This document shows, in pieces, positions 46,361 to 59,039 of a stretch of 64,000 nt of DNA. Under the pieces are notes generated by a model, which was not told the origin of the DNA, searched no databases, and saw only the letters and a program-made list of their open reading frames with translations. The position numbers were made by a program, and so were the translations under genes. Where the stretch lies: positions 131,949,464-132,013,463 of the forward strand of contig OW240916.1 of the NCBI GenBank assembly GCA_933207985.1, written 5' to 3'. Every line of letters begins with the position of its first letter. The first letter of the stretch is position 1. The stretch is from Pelobates cultripes. Taxonomy: Eukaryota; Chordata; Amphibia; Anura; Pelobatidae.

Positions 46361-48912
46361 CCAGTTGCCATCCAGGTGCTCCCCTATAGGAACGCTCTAA
46401 TTTAAATAAATAAATAAAAAATGCAAAAAGGAACTATCGAATTGGGAGGTAAAGAAAACATTTCCTTATACAAACGTACAGGAGCTGCTCACAAGTGCAC
46501 TCTCAAACCACTTCCTAGTCCATTGCATGAATGATTTCCTTTCACTTTTATCAAGTGAATGGGATAACACTATTGACCTTTTTCTATGTGTGCTGGTTGT
46601 TCTCTTTAATTTATTTTAATTCTCTCTGCCATAAAAAAACTGCATAGATGCAGATTTAAGGTTGCCTAAAGTATAATAGTATGAGTCTTTGGCAACTGCC
46701 ATGATTGCCAGTTCTACCCTGCAAAGTGTGAAAAAGTGATCACTCCCGTACAGTGTGTTAAACAACCGTGTGCACACTGTGCAAAAAAAGTGCTGTGAGA
46801 TATTTTACAGTAAATTCTAGTTATTTTTCCATAGATCTCCCAGAGACACTGTACAGGCCACCAGTGAGGTATGAAAATGTGCTAAGTATTACTCAAAACA
46901 TGGTATATTTCTGGCCTTCAGGCTTGGATTGGATAACTGTGATATAGTATCTTCTGATACCTAGATTAGACCATGCAAAGCTTTTACATACTGCAATGTT
47001 TACAGGAGTGTTGATATGGGTTTTGGTTCTTCATAAACATGCCCAGTAAATTGTTCTCTGATTAAGATGAGAAAAATGCCTGTCTGGTTTCAATAAATAC
47101 CTGTCCAGCCTTCAAATATTTTGTAGTTACTGCTGACGTTTTTTTTTAACTGTAGGTAGGTCAAAAAATATTAAATTTTGCCTTTCATCTGATCTGCTTT
47201 GGTATGATTAAATAAATAAAGTTCTTCATAATATCATCCTTGTCTGTCAAGAGTGCAAATTATACTGCTTCAACGACATCTGGTAAACATCAAATGCCTC
47301 CTTACTCCATACCTCTCAAGACACGAGGGTCTATCAAACGCAGAATACACATGACAAAAACAGATACAGGATGGAGTCGAAGGAATGGTGTGATTGACAG
47401 GCACCCAAGAAACAAGCAGGCAGGCTTATGAAAAACACAGAAATCCTCTCCAGATGTGACTGCACTGGCCTTAGAAAAGGATATCTTCCTAAATCGAAAT
47501 GTGGATCTCAAACTCAATTTAGTAATACTAGCACATGGTAGTGTCTTCATTTTCATTGCCCACGAGAAAGTATTAGGCACTATGAGAAATTGAATATGTT
47601 TGTACATTTAACACCCTTTCAGGTCCAACAAGAAATCAGGTCTTCTGTTTTAGCAAATCTAGTACTGCCCTTGAATAGGTTAAATTAGCAGAATCTGAGC
47701 TGAAAGGCTTATGGCTTATTTTTTACAAATGGGGACTGGTTCAAGGTAAACCATGATAACTTGCAAGGAGCCTTTGACCTGCACGGTTTTCCAAATGATC
47801 TAGCATTTTGTTAAGGTATTTTCTGGTATAAAGTAAGTAACTGCATGTGGTTCAAGCAACACTGTCAGTTCGAATCCAGCCGTAAGAACACATGCACTAC
47901 TTCTGATATTCTGCTGTCTCACAGTTTGCCCTGAAGGAATAGAGAATTAAAAACCGAGTCAGAGATGTCAAAAATGTACAGAGAGTGTTAAGTAAAAGCT
48001 TGGTCAAGGTTTAACAAGGTTCATGTAAACACAATTTAAAGCTTACAGTAGCAGGGGTTGTACATAATTCTAGAGTGCTGCAATATCCCATGCCATCCCA
48101 TATCTCATAATATCCACCCATATGGTACTACTTTGCTGTATAAACTATAAAGCAAATCCTGCGGTATGTTTTGTTTGGCACATCTACAAAACACCAGATA
48201 CATTTAAATACTCTGTACAGAGTACAGTTGTAGAAAATGTTTGCACCCAGCAATTAATTTGATAAAAAGGGTTTGTATAGACCTTGATTTAAATTATTGG
48301 AACATCTAGGTATATTTAAGTGGCCCTAACTGGTTCTAATTTTAAATCTTTCAGTTTGAGATGAATATAGTGAAGTGTGATTCAGGCATAAGCAAGAGTA
48401 GGTATGAACAGGACTGGCTGGGGTTAATATTTGGTTATGCCAACTTGCCTGTGACAGGTTAATAAAATTGAAGCTATAGGAAAATGCCTGGTTTCATTTA
48501 TGATCATACCTGGAAAGCTCTTTGCAGATTTGGCAAGTCATTCAAGTCTGGGGGGGGGGGGACGGGGGGGGGGACTTGTAAGAATTTTAACCACTTCCTA
48601 TCCAATCCTACATCCTGCCCTGATTAAAGATGAAGTTCTAAATCCTATCCCCAAACCTGTATTTCTACCCTACTACCAGGGTAACTTGCCACACTTTTAC
48701 TTTTTCTGAACCCGAGCAGGATCAGCAAGAAAGGTCCAGGTTTTTATATTTCAACACCTCATGCAACACATCATCCTTTGGGGTTTATATGCTTTATGAA
48801 TTAAAGAAAATAAATAAGCAATGGCATTTGGTAGATATGATTATTTGTGTTAAACTGGTGCCCAGTCTGGTATGTTGATACATTAATACAAAGTCCTAAA
48901 AAGTATGGAATG

Positions 48913-48992
48913 TTAACCCCTTAAGGACCAAACCTCTGGAATAAAAGGGAATCGTGACATGTCACACATGTCATGTGTCCTTAAGGGGTTAA
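48913..48992. mobile_element. 80-bp TTAA palindromic MITE, copy 2
   Basis: Same termini, same length and same orientation as the copy at 41852. Only two substitutions are seen (ACTTCTGG versus ACCTCTGG; AATCATGAC versus AATCGTGAC). Confidence 0.88.
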
Positions 48993-49255
48993 TAAGAGTC
49001 TGGCCTGCCATATTACAGACTAACACAATCACTGAGGGTGGCAGAGACAAATCTCATGGGAAAAGAGGTAAAATCTTGTTTAAAGTGGTCCTTGAGGATT
49101 AGATTAATTAAAGATAAGATGAATGATAAGAGTTCATTTGATATGAGGAATGCCAGGTGATGTTGACAAAACACAAAACACAATACAGGTTGTGCCAAAT
49201 ATAGAGTCCAATAAATACAAAAATCCTGTCGCTTCCATCTCAAAAATATAGCGCG

Positions 49256-49998
49256 TTGGTCCATGCTGTTGGTCTCTCTCGCCCTTTTCAGTGGTCTTAT
49301 GTGTTCCTAGATTGCACTTCTGCAATCTATAATGAATGCGGCGGCGAGGCTCATTTTCCTGTCCGCTGCCCACCTCCCACGCCTCCCCTCTCTGTCAGTC
49401 CCTGCATTGGCTTCCAGTTAGATATAGGGCTCAATTTAAAATTCTGGTGCTTGCTTGCAAGTCCCTACATAATGCTGCTCCTACCTATCCTCCCTAATAT
49501 ACAAGTATGTCCCATCGAGGCCCCTGCGCTCTGCCAAAGACCTATGTCTATCCTCTGTCTGTACTCCCACCTCTGATGCTCGCCTCCAAGATTTCTCCAG
49601 GGCTGCACCTCTTCTGTGGAACTCCCTTCCCTTCTCCGTAAGACTTTCACCCAGTCTCCACTCAAAAATCATTGAAAACTCACTTCTTCAAGAAATCATA
49701 TCAATTGAACTGTTATCAGGTTTTTACCCTCCACCCCCATGACTCCTCTCCTGCAACTGTCAAACATTACCTACTAAAACCTCAGTGAATACTTTTCTAA
49801 CAACCTACTTCGTACCCCTACTTTTACCGTTTGTGTCACTATACCCCACTCCCTCTAGAATGTAAGCTCATTAAGCAGGGCCTTCCACCCCCCCTGTTCC
49901 TGTACGTCCAGTTGTCTGGTTACAATTACATGTCTGTTAGTCCACCCATTGTACAGCGCTACAAAATCTGATGGCGCTATGTAAATAATAAAATAATA
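49256..49998 (+). mobile_element. L2-type LINE 3' end (ORF2 tail, 3' UTR and (TAA)n tail)
   Basis: The + strand encodes a frameshifted, stop-containing C-terminal piece of a LINE-2/CR1-type ORF2. The recognisable blocks are CQSLHWLPVRYRAQFKILVL and ACKSLHNAAPTY, the usual end of L2 reverse-transcriptase proteins. Downstream is an L2-style 3' UTR (TAGAATGTAAGCTCATTAAG, GCAGGGCCTTC) and a terminal CAGCGCTACAAAATCTG / GGCGCTATGTAAATAATAA repeat. It is a 5'-truncated dead copy. Confidence 0.88.
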
Positions 49999-52017
49999 AT
50001 AATTTAATAGAGCTATAAACCAGCTCTGAGTCAAACAGCATACAACAGTACAATGATGCATATGTAGCTCTATGGATCAGTCTCTCGGTATTTTACTTAT
50101 TTATAAAATATTTTACCAGGAAGGACACTGTAATATCTTGATTTGTGTTTTCTAAGTTTAATAAGTCTTTTATGTATATATCTTTGGTTAAAGGCCTGCC
50201 AGGTTACTATACAGCTATATTAACCAAAAAGTACTAATATGCAATCTGACGTTCTTTATAAAAAAATGCATTTATTCTACTTCAAAAGCAAACAATAATA
50301 TACTTAATAGATGATATTTCTTAACGACGTTACAGAGAGTGAGAGATCTTTTTAAGTTGTCATCTTTGTATCATAAATTCAGGACACACCAGGATAGGAG
50401 AGCAGAGGGTAGGAGAAGAGAACGTGGTCCTTTGTCCTCAGTTCTTTATAGGCAAAAATACGTCATAACTTAATTCAGACTCTGGACATACAAGGAAACT
50501 CCCCATATAAGTGAATAGGAACATATACAATATGTAATATTCTACAGATACTTTGAGATTTCTCTCATTTTCAAGTATGTCTGGGGTCCACAAAACATTG
50601 CATCGACACAATAGGGTACAAAAAAATACAAAAACAATATTAATATACAATATATACAAAATTTAACATAGAACAGGTAAGAAATATATAATCAACCATG
50701 ACAGGTGCATTCTGTTTTGATATGTAGAGAGGGATTTCTTAAATGGTACAGATGACTACATAGCATAAATACAAAAGCAAACATTAGTGCTTACTTTTTA
50801 CTCAGAGCTGATACTCCTACTCCTACTTCTCTGCCTCCCAATGGTTAAGGGTGCCCAATAACTCCAATACCAGTTAAAAAAGGCCTACTTGCCTTCAGGA
50901 GTCTTTTTTGTGAATTCATTAAGCCCCCCAAAAGGCTGTATAAAAACCATTATAAACCAACGTGATTATTCCAAGAAAAACACATCCACAGAAATAAAAG
51001 TGCTAAAATAAAACTTTAAAGGACAGGACAGGCATGGCTCACCTCTCTGGAGACTTGTGTGGGCATATTCCATTGGACCATTTTTATTTATCTGTGCTTT
51101 TGTCTCATCTACTTTGAGAAATATTGCATACATTTCAGATGGTGTGAAATATTGCACGATAAAGCGCACTGTAAACTCTCTAGAAGTTTTCATTTCCCAA
51201 ATATTTTTATAAAGGCTGAATGTTAACAGAAAAATACAAATTGTGTAATATACATAATTAACATTTTTACATTTGTCTGCAAAGCAATCTATACACAACA
51301 TTGCTGAGTTATTATATGTTTTGTATTCTAGCTATGATTTAAATTAATGTTGTGCCAATATATTTTCAATGAAAATGTGCTTGATAGTTAAGGGGTTAAG
51401 AGAACCCAACTGTAAGCTCCCAAAGATGACAAATTATTCTGCTGTTAATAATGACTGTTAGATGTGTATAAACCTGGTTTAGTGTGTTATATCGTGCAAA
51501 TGCTATAATATATCAAAGCTTTGAAGGAAATGTAAAATTTGTCATTTTGAAAATAAACAAATTTGTTTAAAAATGTAGAAGTGTGTTTCTTTGATGATAA
51601 CAATGTTCCATACAAAGTTGACCAACAGTGGTCTCTTGGCGATCGTGCGAAATTCAGACATATCCTAAGGTATAGCAATGCAAATATGAGTGCTCAATAA
51701 ATTCACTATTCTCCAAACAGCTACAACCTTCCAAAAATGAGTGCTTCTAAAATCAGGGTAGTGTCAAGTGTCTCATGACTTGCTGAAGAAGCCTAGTCTA
51801 TTTTTCATTGAAAGAGTACTTTCCAGGGCATTGAGGGACTGCAAGAATAATTAAATCAGTTTAGAGTAGACCCACTGAGTGAGTTCACAAACCTTTCAGA
51901 ACTTTTTTCGGTTTCATGTTAGCTTTTAATTTAGACCAGCACTCATCTGACTTAGTTACAGCACTATGCAGGCGATGAGGGGTATCTCTTGACGCTTCAA
52001 ACAAATGTTTTCTAACC

Positions 52018-52518
52018 TTAAAGGACCACTATAGTGCCAGGAAAACATACTCGTTTTCCTGGCACTATAGTGCCCTGAGGGTGCCCCCACCCTCAGGGAC
52101 CCCTCCCGCCCGGCTCTGGAAAGGGGAAAAGGGGTTAAACTTACCTTTTTCCAGCGCTGGGCGGGGAGCTCTCTGCCTCCTCTCCTCCTCCGATCCTCCC
52201 CGCCGGCTGAATGCGCACGCGCGGCAAGAGCTGCGCGCGCATTCAGCCCGTCGCATAGGAAAGCATTTACAATGCTTTCCTATGGACGCTGGCGTGCTCT
52301 CACTGTAAAAATCACAGTGAGAAGCACGCAAGCGCCTCTAGTGGCTGTCAATGAGACAGCCACTAGAGGATTAGGGGGAAGGCTTAACCCATTCATAAAC
52401 ATAGCAGTTTCTCTGAAACTGCTATGTTTATTAAAAAATGGGTTAACCCTAGAAGGACCTGGCACCCAGACCACTTCATTAAGCTGAAGTGGTCTGGGTG
52501 CCTATAGTGGTCCTTTAA
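52018..52518 (+). mobile_element. Multi-hairpin TTAA MITE, copy 4
   Basis: 501 bp, TTAA at 52018-52021 and 52515-52518, same orientation and module order as the copy at 25229. It has an extra hairpin GTGCCCCCACCCTCAGGG next to the first module, present also in copies 2 and 3 and replaced by a shorter G-rich run in copy 1. Confidence 0.92.
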
Positions 52519-54325
52519 AGAGATCTAAAAAAATATTCTGTAGATGTTTTATTTTTTTCCATTTAATTTAGTGTGGTCATAAAGTAGGTCTTTTGAATTA
52601 TAAATACCATTATAGGAATACATAAAATTAGTACTTGCTAATTTCAGGAACTAGTCAATGTACCTGCTGTTTAATTAGCAACACATAGAAAAACTTAACA
52701 GATGAAATAATATATACATATATTAATAGTATATAAATATGTTTTGAAACAGAGAGAAATAGCACGAGGACCACAAAGCATGAAGCTTTGCCAGTGCACA
52801 GAAAACTTAATAAACTTATTTGAAATGAGAAGAATTTCCTTTTATAGTGTGTTTTGCTGCCCATAATACTTTAATATTCCCCATATGTTCATAAATAAGT
52901 AAACTCTCTACAAACAATTGTTTTAACGGTTTGTTTCTTGTTGAGTATTTTGCTTGGGACGCTCTCTGGCAGGAGCTCAAGGAAAAAATGACAGTTTGGG
53001 CACTTTGAGTATATTTCCATAAATGTATTCAAGCCCTGATGAAATTATTTGGCTCTGGTTTTGTATCCTCTTTAGTGTTCTAAACATTACCCCCAAGGAT
53101 GACGGAGAGTAAATATGGTGCAACAGTGTAGGCATAGTTCAAGGCCTAAGAGGCTCGCTGATGAATTTGTGTTCTTGGTAACGTATAACCGTCTCGTTGA
53201 GAGGGCAGCTATGCAAACACGCTTATCAGAGCCACAATAAAAATCATTGATTTTAATTAGGAATCGTCAACTTATTGCAAGACAAGGCTTCCATTGTTTG
53301 GAAGAAATGCTTGCTTTGCCTAGCCGCTAACATGCAAGGATTTCTTTACAGTGGCTTTAGGTAATCAGTGTGACAAAATTTCAGTCCTGTGACCCGATAG
53401 CTCTTTTCAAGTGATTCAGCCGCACTTGTTGAAACTTGTTTTACGTATTTGTTTGATAGCAATTACGAACAAAAGTGGTTACATGGTGTAACAATGAGCT
53501 CTTCACCGTCTGTTTACAGAAGACTTAGGTACGAACACAGCTATTGAATGTCACCATGTTTTGTACACTAAAGGTGTTTATCAGCTTTATCTATGGTGAC
53601 TCTCTTGCATGTCCGTATTACACACCTTTAGCTTCAGCTGGCAAGAACTAGTGAGTCTTTTATTCTCTGGGTCACAATAATCTCCTTACAGCCTGCATGC
53701 TGGGAAAATAAGGTGTTAATTATAAGACTGGTTTGGAACAATGTAAATAAAATATGCCTTTACTTCCTGTCTGCTCAGTGTTTAATGCTATAGTTGCTTG
53801 CAATACCTTACCCTCCCTCAAATCTCTTGCTATTTTTCAACCAAATACCTTTGACTCTTTTATAATATTTCTGACTTCCTTATAGGTTTTTCATGAAATC
53901 AAATGTGACTTTGTGAACCATCTTTTACATTTTTCAAGTAGCTTTTTTTGTAAATTATGTTGTATGTATGGATATGTACATTTCGACACATGAAATAAAT
54001 GTAATTAATCAGTCTTACTTCCCTTTTATCTCCTCCTTTAATGAAATGTGCGTACCCTGGCTGTGTTTGCACTGACCTTGATTGTGATGTTCATTTCTAA
54101 ATTTCTTTAATCTTTAATATACAATTTTAAAAAGAGGAGTATCAAATGAATAAAGAATAATGCAAGTGAGAGATGATATCTAACATGTATCTAATGTAAT
54201 GTAAATTACAAATAATTAGCAAACTCCAGGAAGTCTACATGGTCTCTTCCTAAACTTTATAATAGTACATATTAAAACTCACACATCACTAAAACATAAC
54301 CCCATAAAATTATTTTTAACATGCC

Positions 54326-55323
54326 TACAGTGCATTCCACTACTTTTGTGACACTTTTGCCTTATGCTACAATAGTCTCTTTTTTTTATATATATTGATT
54401 TACACTCAATACCCTATAATGACAAAGCCAAACTGAGAATTTAAAAAAAATAAGTATTCAGACCATTTGCTGTGACATTTGCTATATAGCTTTGATGCAT
54501 TCCATTTCTCTGGATCATCTTTGAGATGTTTCTACACTTTAAATGAAGTCCACTTGTGGCAAATTCAATTGGATGGACGTGATTTAGAAAGGCACACACC
54601 TGTCTATATAAGGTCTCACAGCTGTAAATGCACATCAGAGCACAAATCAAGCTACGAGGTCAAATGAACTAAGGAACTGTCTGCAGAGCTCAATGATCGG
54701 CTTGTGTCTAAGCACAGATCTTTGAAAGGCTACAGAATGTTCCCAAGATACATAATACTTACATGTATGAAGTTTGGAACAATCAGGACTCTTCCAAGAG
54801 TTGGCCACCTGGCCAAACTGAAAATTGGGGAGAAGGGCCCTGGTAAGAGAGGTAGCCAAAAACCAGATGATTACTCTGGGTGAGATCAAGAGAATGCTAT
54901 GGTGGTTTAGGAAAAATTCAGTGAATGTCCCTGAATGGCCCAGCCAGATCCAGGACTTGAACACAATCAAACATCTCTGGAGATACCAAAAATGGCTGTG
55001 CACACCGACAGGCCCTATCCAGCCTGACAGCTTGAGAGGATCTGCAGAGATGACTGGTTGAAATGATCCTAATCCAGTAATGCAAAGTTTGTCACATCAT
55101 ACCCAAAAGACTTGATGTAATCAGCAAAAAAAGTCCTTTAGCTAATGTGTTAAGGGTCTGCATACTGAGATCAGTGTGACATTTCAGTTTTTTTCTGTTT
55201 AATGTTTTTGCAAAGTTGTCGTCCACTTTTTGCTTTGTCATTATGAGTTATTGATGGGAAAATAAATATTTAAACAATTCTGGCAAAAATAATCAATGAG
55301 TCTATATACTTCCTGAATGTGTT
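54326..55323 (+). mobile_element. Decayed, internally deleted Tc1-like transposon
   Basis: The left end starts TACAGTGCATTCC near 54326 and the right end is the degraded inverse near 55323 (ACTTCCTGAATGTGTTG). The subterminal words AAGTATTCAGACC (about 54451) and GTCTGCATACT with GACATTTCAGTTTTTT (about 55155-55190) are those of fish and frog Tc1 elements. The transposase is broken. A 5' part remains around 54600-54860, and a 3' remnant reading EWPSQ...DLNTIKHLWR lies at about 54930-54990, with the central segment deleted and frames shifted. The Glu of the triad is replaced by Lys in DLNPIE. It cannot encode a functional enzyme. Confidence 0.87.
54590..55061 (+). pseudogene. Tc1 transposase pseudogene fragments
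   Basis: Broken remains of the DD34E-type transposase of the element at 54326-55323. The N-terminal DNA-binding region is frame-disrupted around 54600-54800. The sequence then jumps over the first two catalytic aspartates to a C-terminal piece (54901-55000) with NVPEWPSQIQDLNTIKHLWR, the third-residue block of the family. Stops and frameshifts interrupt it throughout. Its interest is only as an age marker compared with the intact Tc1 at 25842-27404. Confidence 0.8.
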
Positions 55324-55608
55324 GCCTTCATACCCTGTCCATCTTACCCTTTGTAATATGCATTCTTAAAACTACAGAACCCAGTCTTCCTCAAACAGAA
55401 AACATGTAATGCACTGAAAAGAGAAGATCATCCCAGTTTTTATTCTGTAATACAAGTGACTGAATTAGCTTTCTTAGATTTATGATGTCTGCATTATTGC
55501 TGATGGACCTATCCGATTGGATAAATTATTTTATTACATTGCTCCATTTTTTCATTATACTATTAAATAATATTGTCATGTTTTCAAATAAAAATAACCA
55601 ACAGTTGG

Positions 55609-55667
55609 TTAAAGGATCACTATAGGGTCAGGAACACAAACATGTATTCCTGACCCTGTAGTGTTAA
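55609..55667. mobile_element. Solo terminal hairpin of a TTAA MITE
   Basis: 59 bp from TTAA to TTAA folding as one hairpin (GGGTCAGGAAC/GTATTCCTGACCC). It is the same end module as found in larger elements, here apparently alone. Confidence 0.6.
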
Positions 55668-55734
55668 CACCACCATATAGCCCCCCTGGGACCCTCATGC
55701 CTCCATAAATATAAAATATAATAAATATAATAAA

Positions 55735-56157
55735 AATATAATAAATATCTAGGTGTTATGATACCCCCAGTGTTAAGGATCTCTTTGTTTTTTAATTACA
55801 TCCCACTGCTTAAAAGAATTGAGCTGCATTTGAGAAATTGGTTGTTTCCCCATATTTAATGGATGGGGAGGATGTCAGTAATTTTAATGAATATTCTTAA
55901 GAGAGTACTTTTTCTGTTCCAAGCAATTCCAGTTCTGATACCTAAGTCATTCTTCAATCAAATCAGGCAGTTGATTATCAGATATATCTGGGGAAATAAA
56001 TCCCCTGCTTATAATTACTTAGTAAGACCTAAGAGTAGCGGAGGACTGGGAATTCCTGATATGTATCAATATTATCAAGTATCTCACTTAACTTGTATAT
56101 TGTGGCATATAAATAAAAAGTCCATGGTGCTAGGATATCTTAGGGAATTCCTTTAAT
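55735..56157 (+). mobile_element. L1/Tx1-type LINE ORF2 fragment (C-terminal domain)
   Basis: The + strand reads RIELHLRNWLFPHI*WMGRM, then SVILMNILKRVLFLFQAIPV, LIPKSFFNQIRQLIIRYIWG and RPKSSGGLGIPDMYQYYQVS. These blocks are the conserved region after the reverse transcriptase in L1-type ORF2 (GR.avIKMniLPkllYLFq.iPi, RPk..GGLglPd...YY.A). One in-frame stop separates the first block, and the frame ends after YLREFL. The 3' UTR may run to the A-rich stretch at 56822-56850. Confidence 0.85.
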
Positions 56158-58439
56158 AAATGCAGCAAAGCAACCTTAATAGTATTTTAAAAAAATAATA
56201 GAATATTTAATTAATAGAGGGACAATAAGGGAAGAGGAACATAGGAAGAGATGGGAACCTTGGGAAAAGTTCCTATGATATGAACACTATGGATACTATA
56301 ACTTTGACTCAGGGGGACATCTTGTGAAGTTCTATGTCTATGATAATAGGATGTAGGAAGGACCTGATTCACTGGGGAGAGGGAGAAACTGTGCTCTCTT
56401 TTGTGTGTGTGTGTGTATTGTAGGTGGGGGTTATCCACTTCGCTCTCCTTGCCAACCTCCCTCATTTTTAGGGAGGGATTGACAGAGAGCAGAAATGGCA
56501 AAGGAAAGGTAACCAAGGGGGTGGGGGTAACTAAATTACCGTAGGTGGGGATTGCCCCCTTCGCCCTCTCTGCCGCCTCTCCTTATTTCTTAGGGGAAGG
56601 AAGAAATGGTAAAGAATAAATAATCAAGGTAATTAAGGGATCAAAAATAAAGAGCTTTTGGCTTAGATGAAATTAACCATATACCAGTAACTTAAGATGT
56701 TTTTTTTTTTCATTTCAAAGTATGCATTATCGAATAAGCATGTGTTTTGTTTTGTTTTCTTTTTATCTATGTATCTATGCTTTGCCATTAGAAATGTAGG
56801 AAGACCAATTGTCAATTGTCAAAAAAAGATAATACAAAAAAAAAAAAATGGACCGTGGGTGCCATGGACCCCTATTTACTGTTAAATTGCTCTCAAATGT
56901 TAATGTAATGACAGTATCCTGAGGGTTCAGCACTATAACCAATTCAAAGAGATCAAATTGTTATAGTGACCACAGTGTCCTTTTAAACACTCATAAGTAC
57001 ATCAAACTATAATGCTAAAATGCACTATTATTTTTATTCAGTATACCAGCAGACTACTGTAGAGGCAAATTGGGCTAACCATGTTGTAAAACACCTGTTA
57101 TGACTCTGCATATGGTTTCATTTGTATTGCTGTTTATTGCTATTGTAATGTTTTTTCAAAAGTGTAATTTTACAAATAAGTCATAACTGCCCAAAGCCAA
57201 ACTGTTGCATACATTTTAATTTAGTGCATTCATGCAAAGGTGAAAATAAAATATCTAAGATTCCTCTGATATAATAGCTTTGTGTAGGTATATCTTTGGC
57301 CGAAAACGTTAAGCTGCTCTTGTAAGGCAATATTGGTTTAAGCAAGTTTTGCAGCTTCTGGCTATTTATTCAATATCGTTTGTTCGTTATTTCTTAACAT
57401 CTCACATGCCTCGAGAACACTCAATGTTTCTGCAACTAAATTGAAATTAAACTTTACCTTCCTACAAATGCAGGTGTTGTTATGACATAAATAATTTAAA
57501 GTCACACTTTTGTATGGCTCTCCCCTGGAAGAGCCATTATTTTTTCCAAACATGCGTCTAGTGGTTGGAAGCCAGATTAGGGACGATGCTGCAGCATATC
57601 ATGACTCAATAGATAAGCCACCACTCTATGGTTTTACTATACCTTCACTTTATTTACTTAATTTAATTATTTTTCTTTTACCATCAGGCAAGCTATGTTT
57701 AGGGGTTAGAGTATTCTTTTATTGATTGACTTCATTTCTATAGGTGTTTCCAATCCTTAGCTGGGGAGTGGGAAGGTTTTAGAATCTTAAAACTATACGT
57801 CATCCCTTCCCTACATTACTGTTTACTTTCCTCCACTCAATGTGCTCTATTCACTAGGAGTTTAACCGTTCAGATAGATACACATTATCTGTTACATTTG
57901 TTTCCACTAGTTGTATTTTTTATTTTATTTTTATTTTGCTCACCTAAGTAGCTCATTCTAGATTTCAGCTTCCGCTATTTGGTTTCTCTTTTCCTATTTT
58001 CAACTTTCTCTTTCTTTCAATATTATTTGATGGTCTTATTAGCCTGGTGTAGGCTATCTAGTTCACTATGAATTATTACATGATGTATACTCTAGAATTG
58101 ATTTTATTCTGTATTTATTAAAGGTTATGTTTTACTAACTACATATTTTTGAGTTGCTTTCTAGTCCTGGTAAGGTCAGGATTGTGAGGTATAAACAACT
58201 GTCTACATCCTATCCCTCTTTCCTCTTTGTTCCAATATTTCCTACTTTTGTGGTGACAATGTATATCCTTGTGTGCTTATCGTGTAAAGCAATTTGTATT
58301 AATGCATATTTGAGTGTGTGCATTGTCAGAATGAGTGTAGGTGATTATTCACGTATCTATTGCCAATGTAAGACATTCAAGAAATCATCTAAATTTACAA
58401 ATACAAGATATATTTGTAACTAGTGGATTTTTTAAGAAT

Positions 58440-58970
58440 GATGTGTTCTCGTGAATAGCTTCATAATTCGTATCAGAATGTTGGGGCAAATTTGTGTATA
58501 ATGTCAAGGAATGTGAACGTTAGGTCTTATTTGTGTACAATGTCAGGATGCAAAAAATGTATTTGTGTACGTAAATGCAGGAAGTGTCACAGTGTATGAA
58601 TGTAGAGTTCTACATGTTAGTAGTTCAAGTGTGTGAATTCCAGTATGTATTTGTGTGCAGCGTCTGTGCTTGAATACATTTTTTAAAGTTGTCTGTGTTG
58701 GAATGCAGATGTCTATATGTTTAGAGTGTATATATAAGTGCAGGATTATTTTGTGTGGAGTGTCACTGCATATTTAAACACAGGGATGTATTCTCAGGTT
58801 TGTGTGAATGCAAAAATATATTTGTATGCTATTCCAATGTGTGTAAATTCAGAGTGGCAGTGTGCGTGAATGCATGTATTTGTTTGACAGGTCAGTGAGT
58901 GTGTGTAGCACAATGCAGGGTGCGTTTACAAGACAAGTCAGCATGTGTAAATTTAGTAAAACTATACAAT
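58440..58970. repeat. Degenerate G/T-rich minisatellite
   Basis: Variable units with GTGTGAATGCAG, ATGTATTTGTGTACA and GTGTCAG recurring every 40-60 bp. It is heavily diverged, hence old. It may form one region with the pyrimidine array that follows. Confidence 0.65.
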
Positions 58971-59039
58971 ACGCCGCTGTAGTGGTTATGGTGCTTAGAC
59001 TATCCTTTTTTTAATATCACTGTAAGACATTTCTCTGTC

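Noticed and set aside
47865..47890. tRNA-like B box (AGTTCGAATCC)
   Set aside because: No A box at the right distance and no cloverleaf could be drawn, so neither a tRNA gene nor a defined SINE can be supported.
54825..55061. 78-codon frame from GRRALVREVAKNQ
   Set aside because: Chance fusion across the deletion in the decayed Tc1 transposase, not an independent gene.
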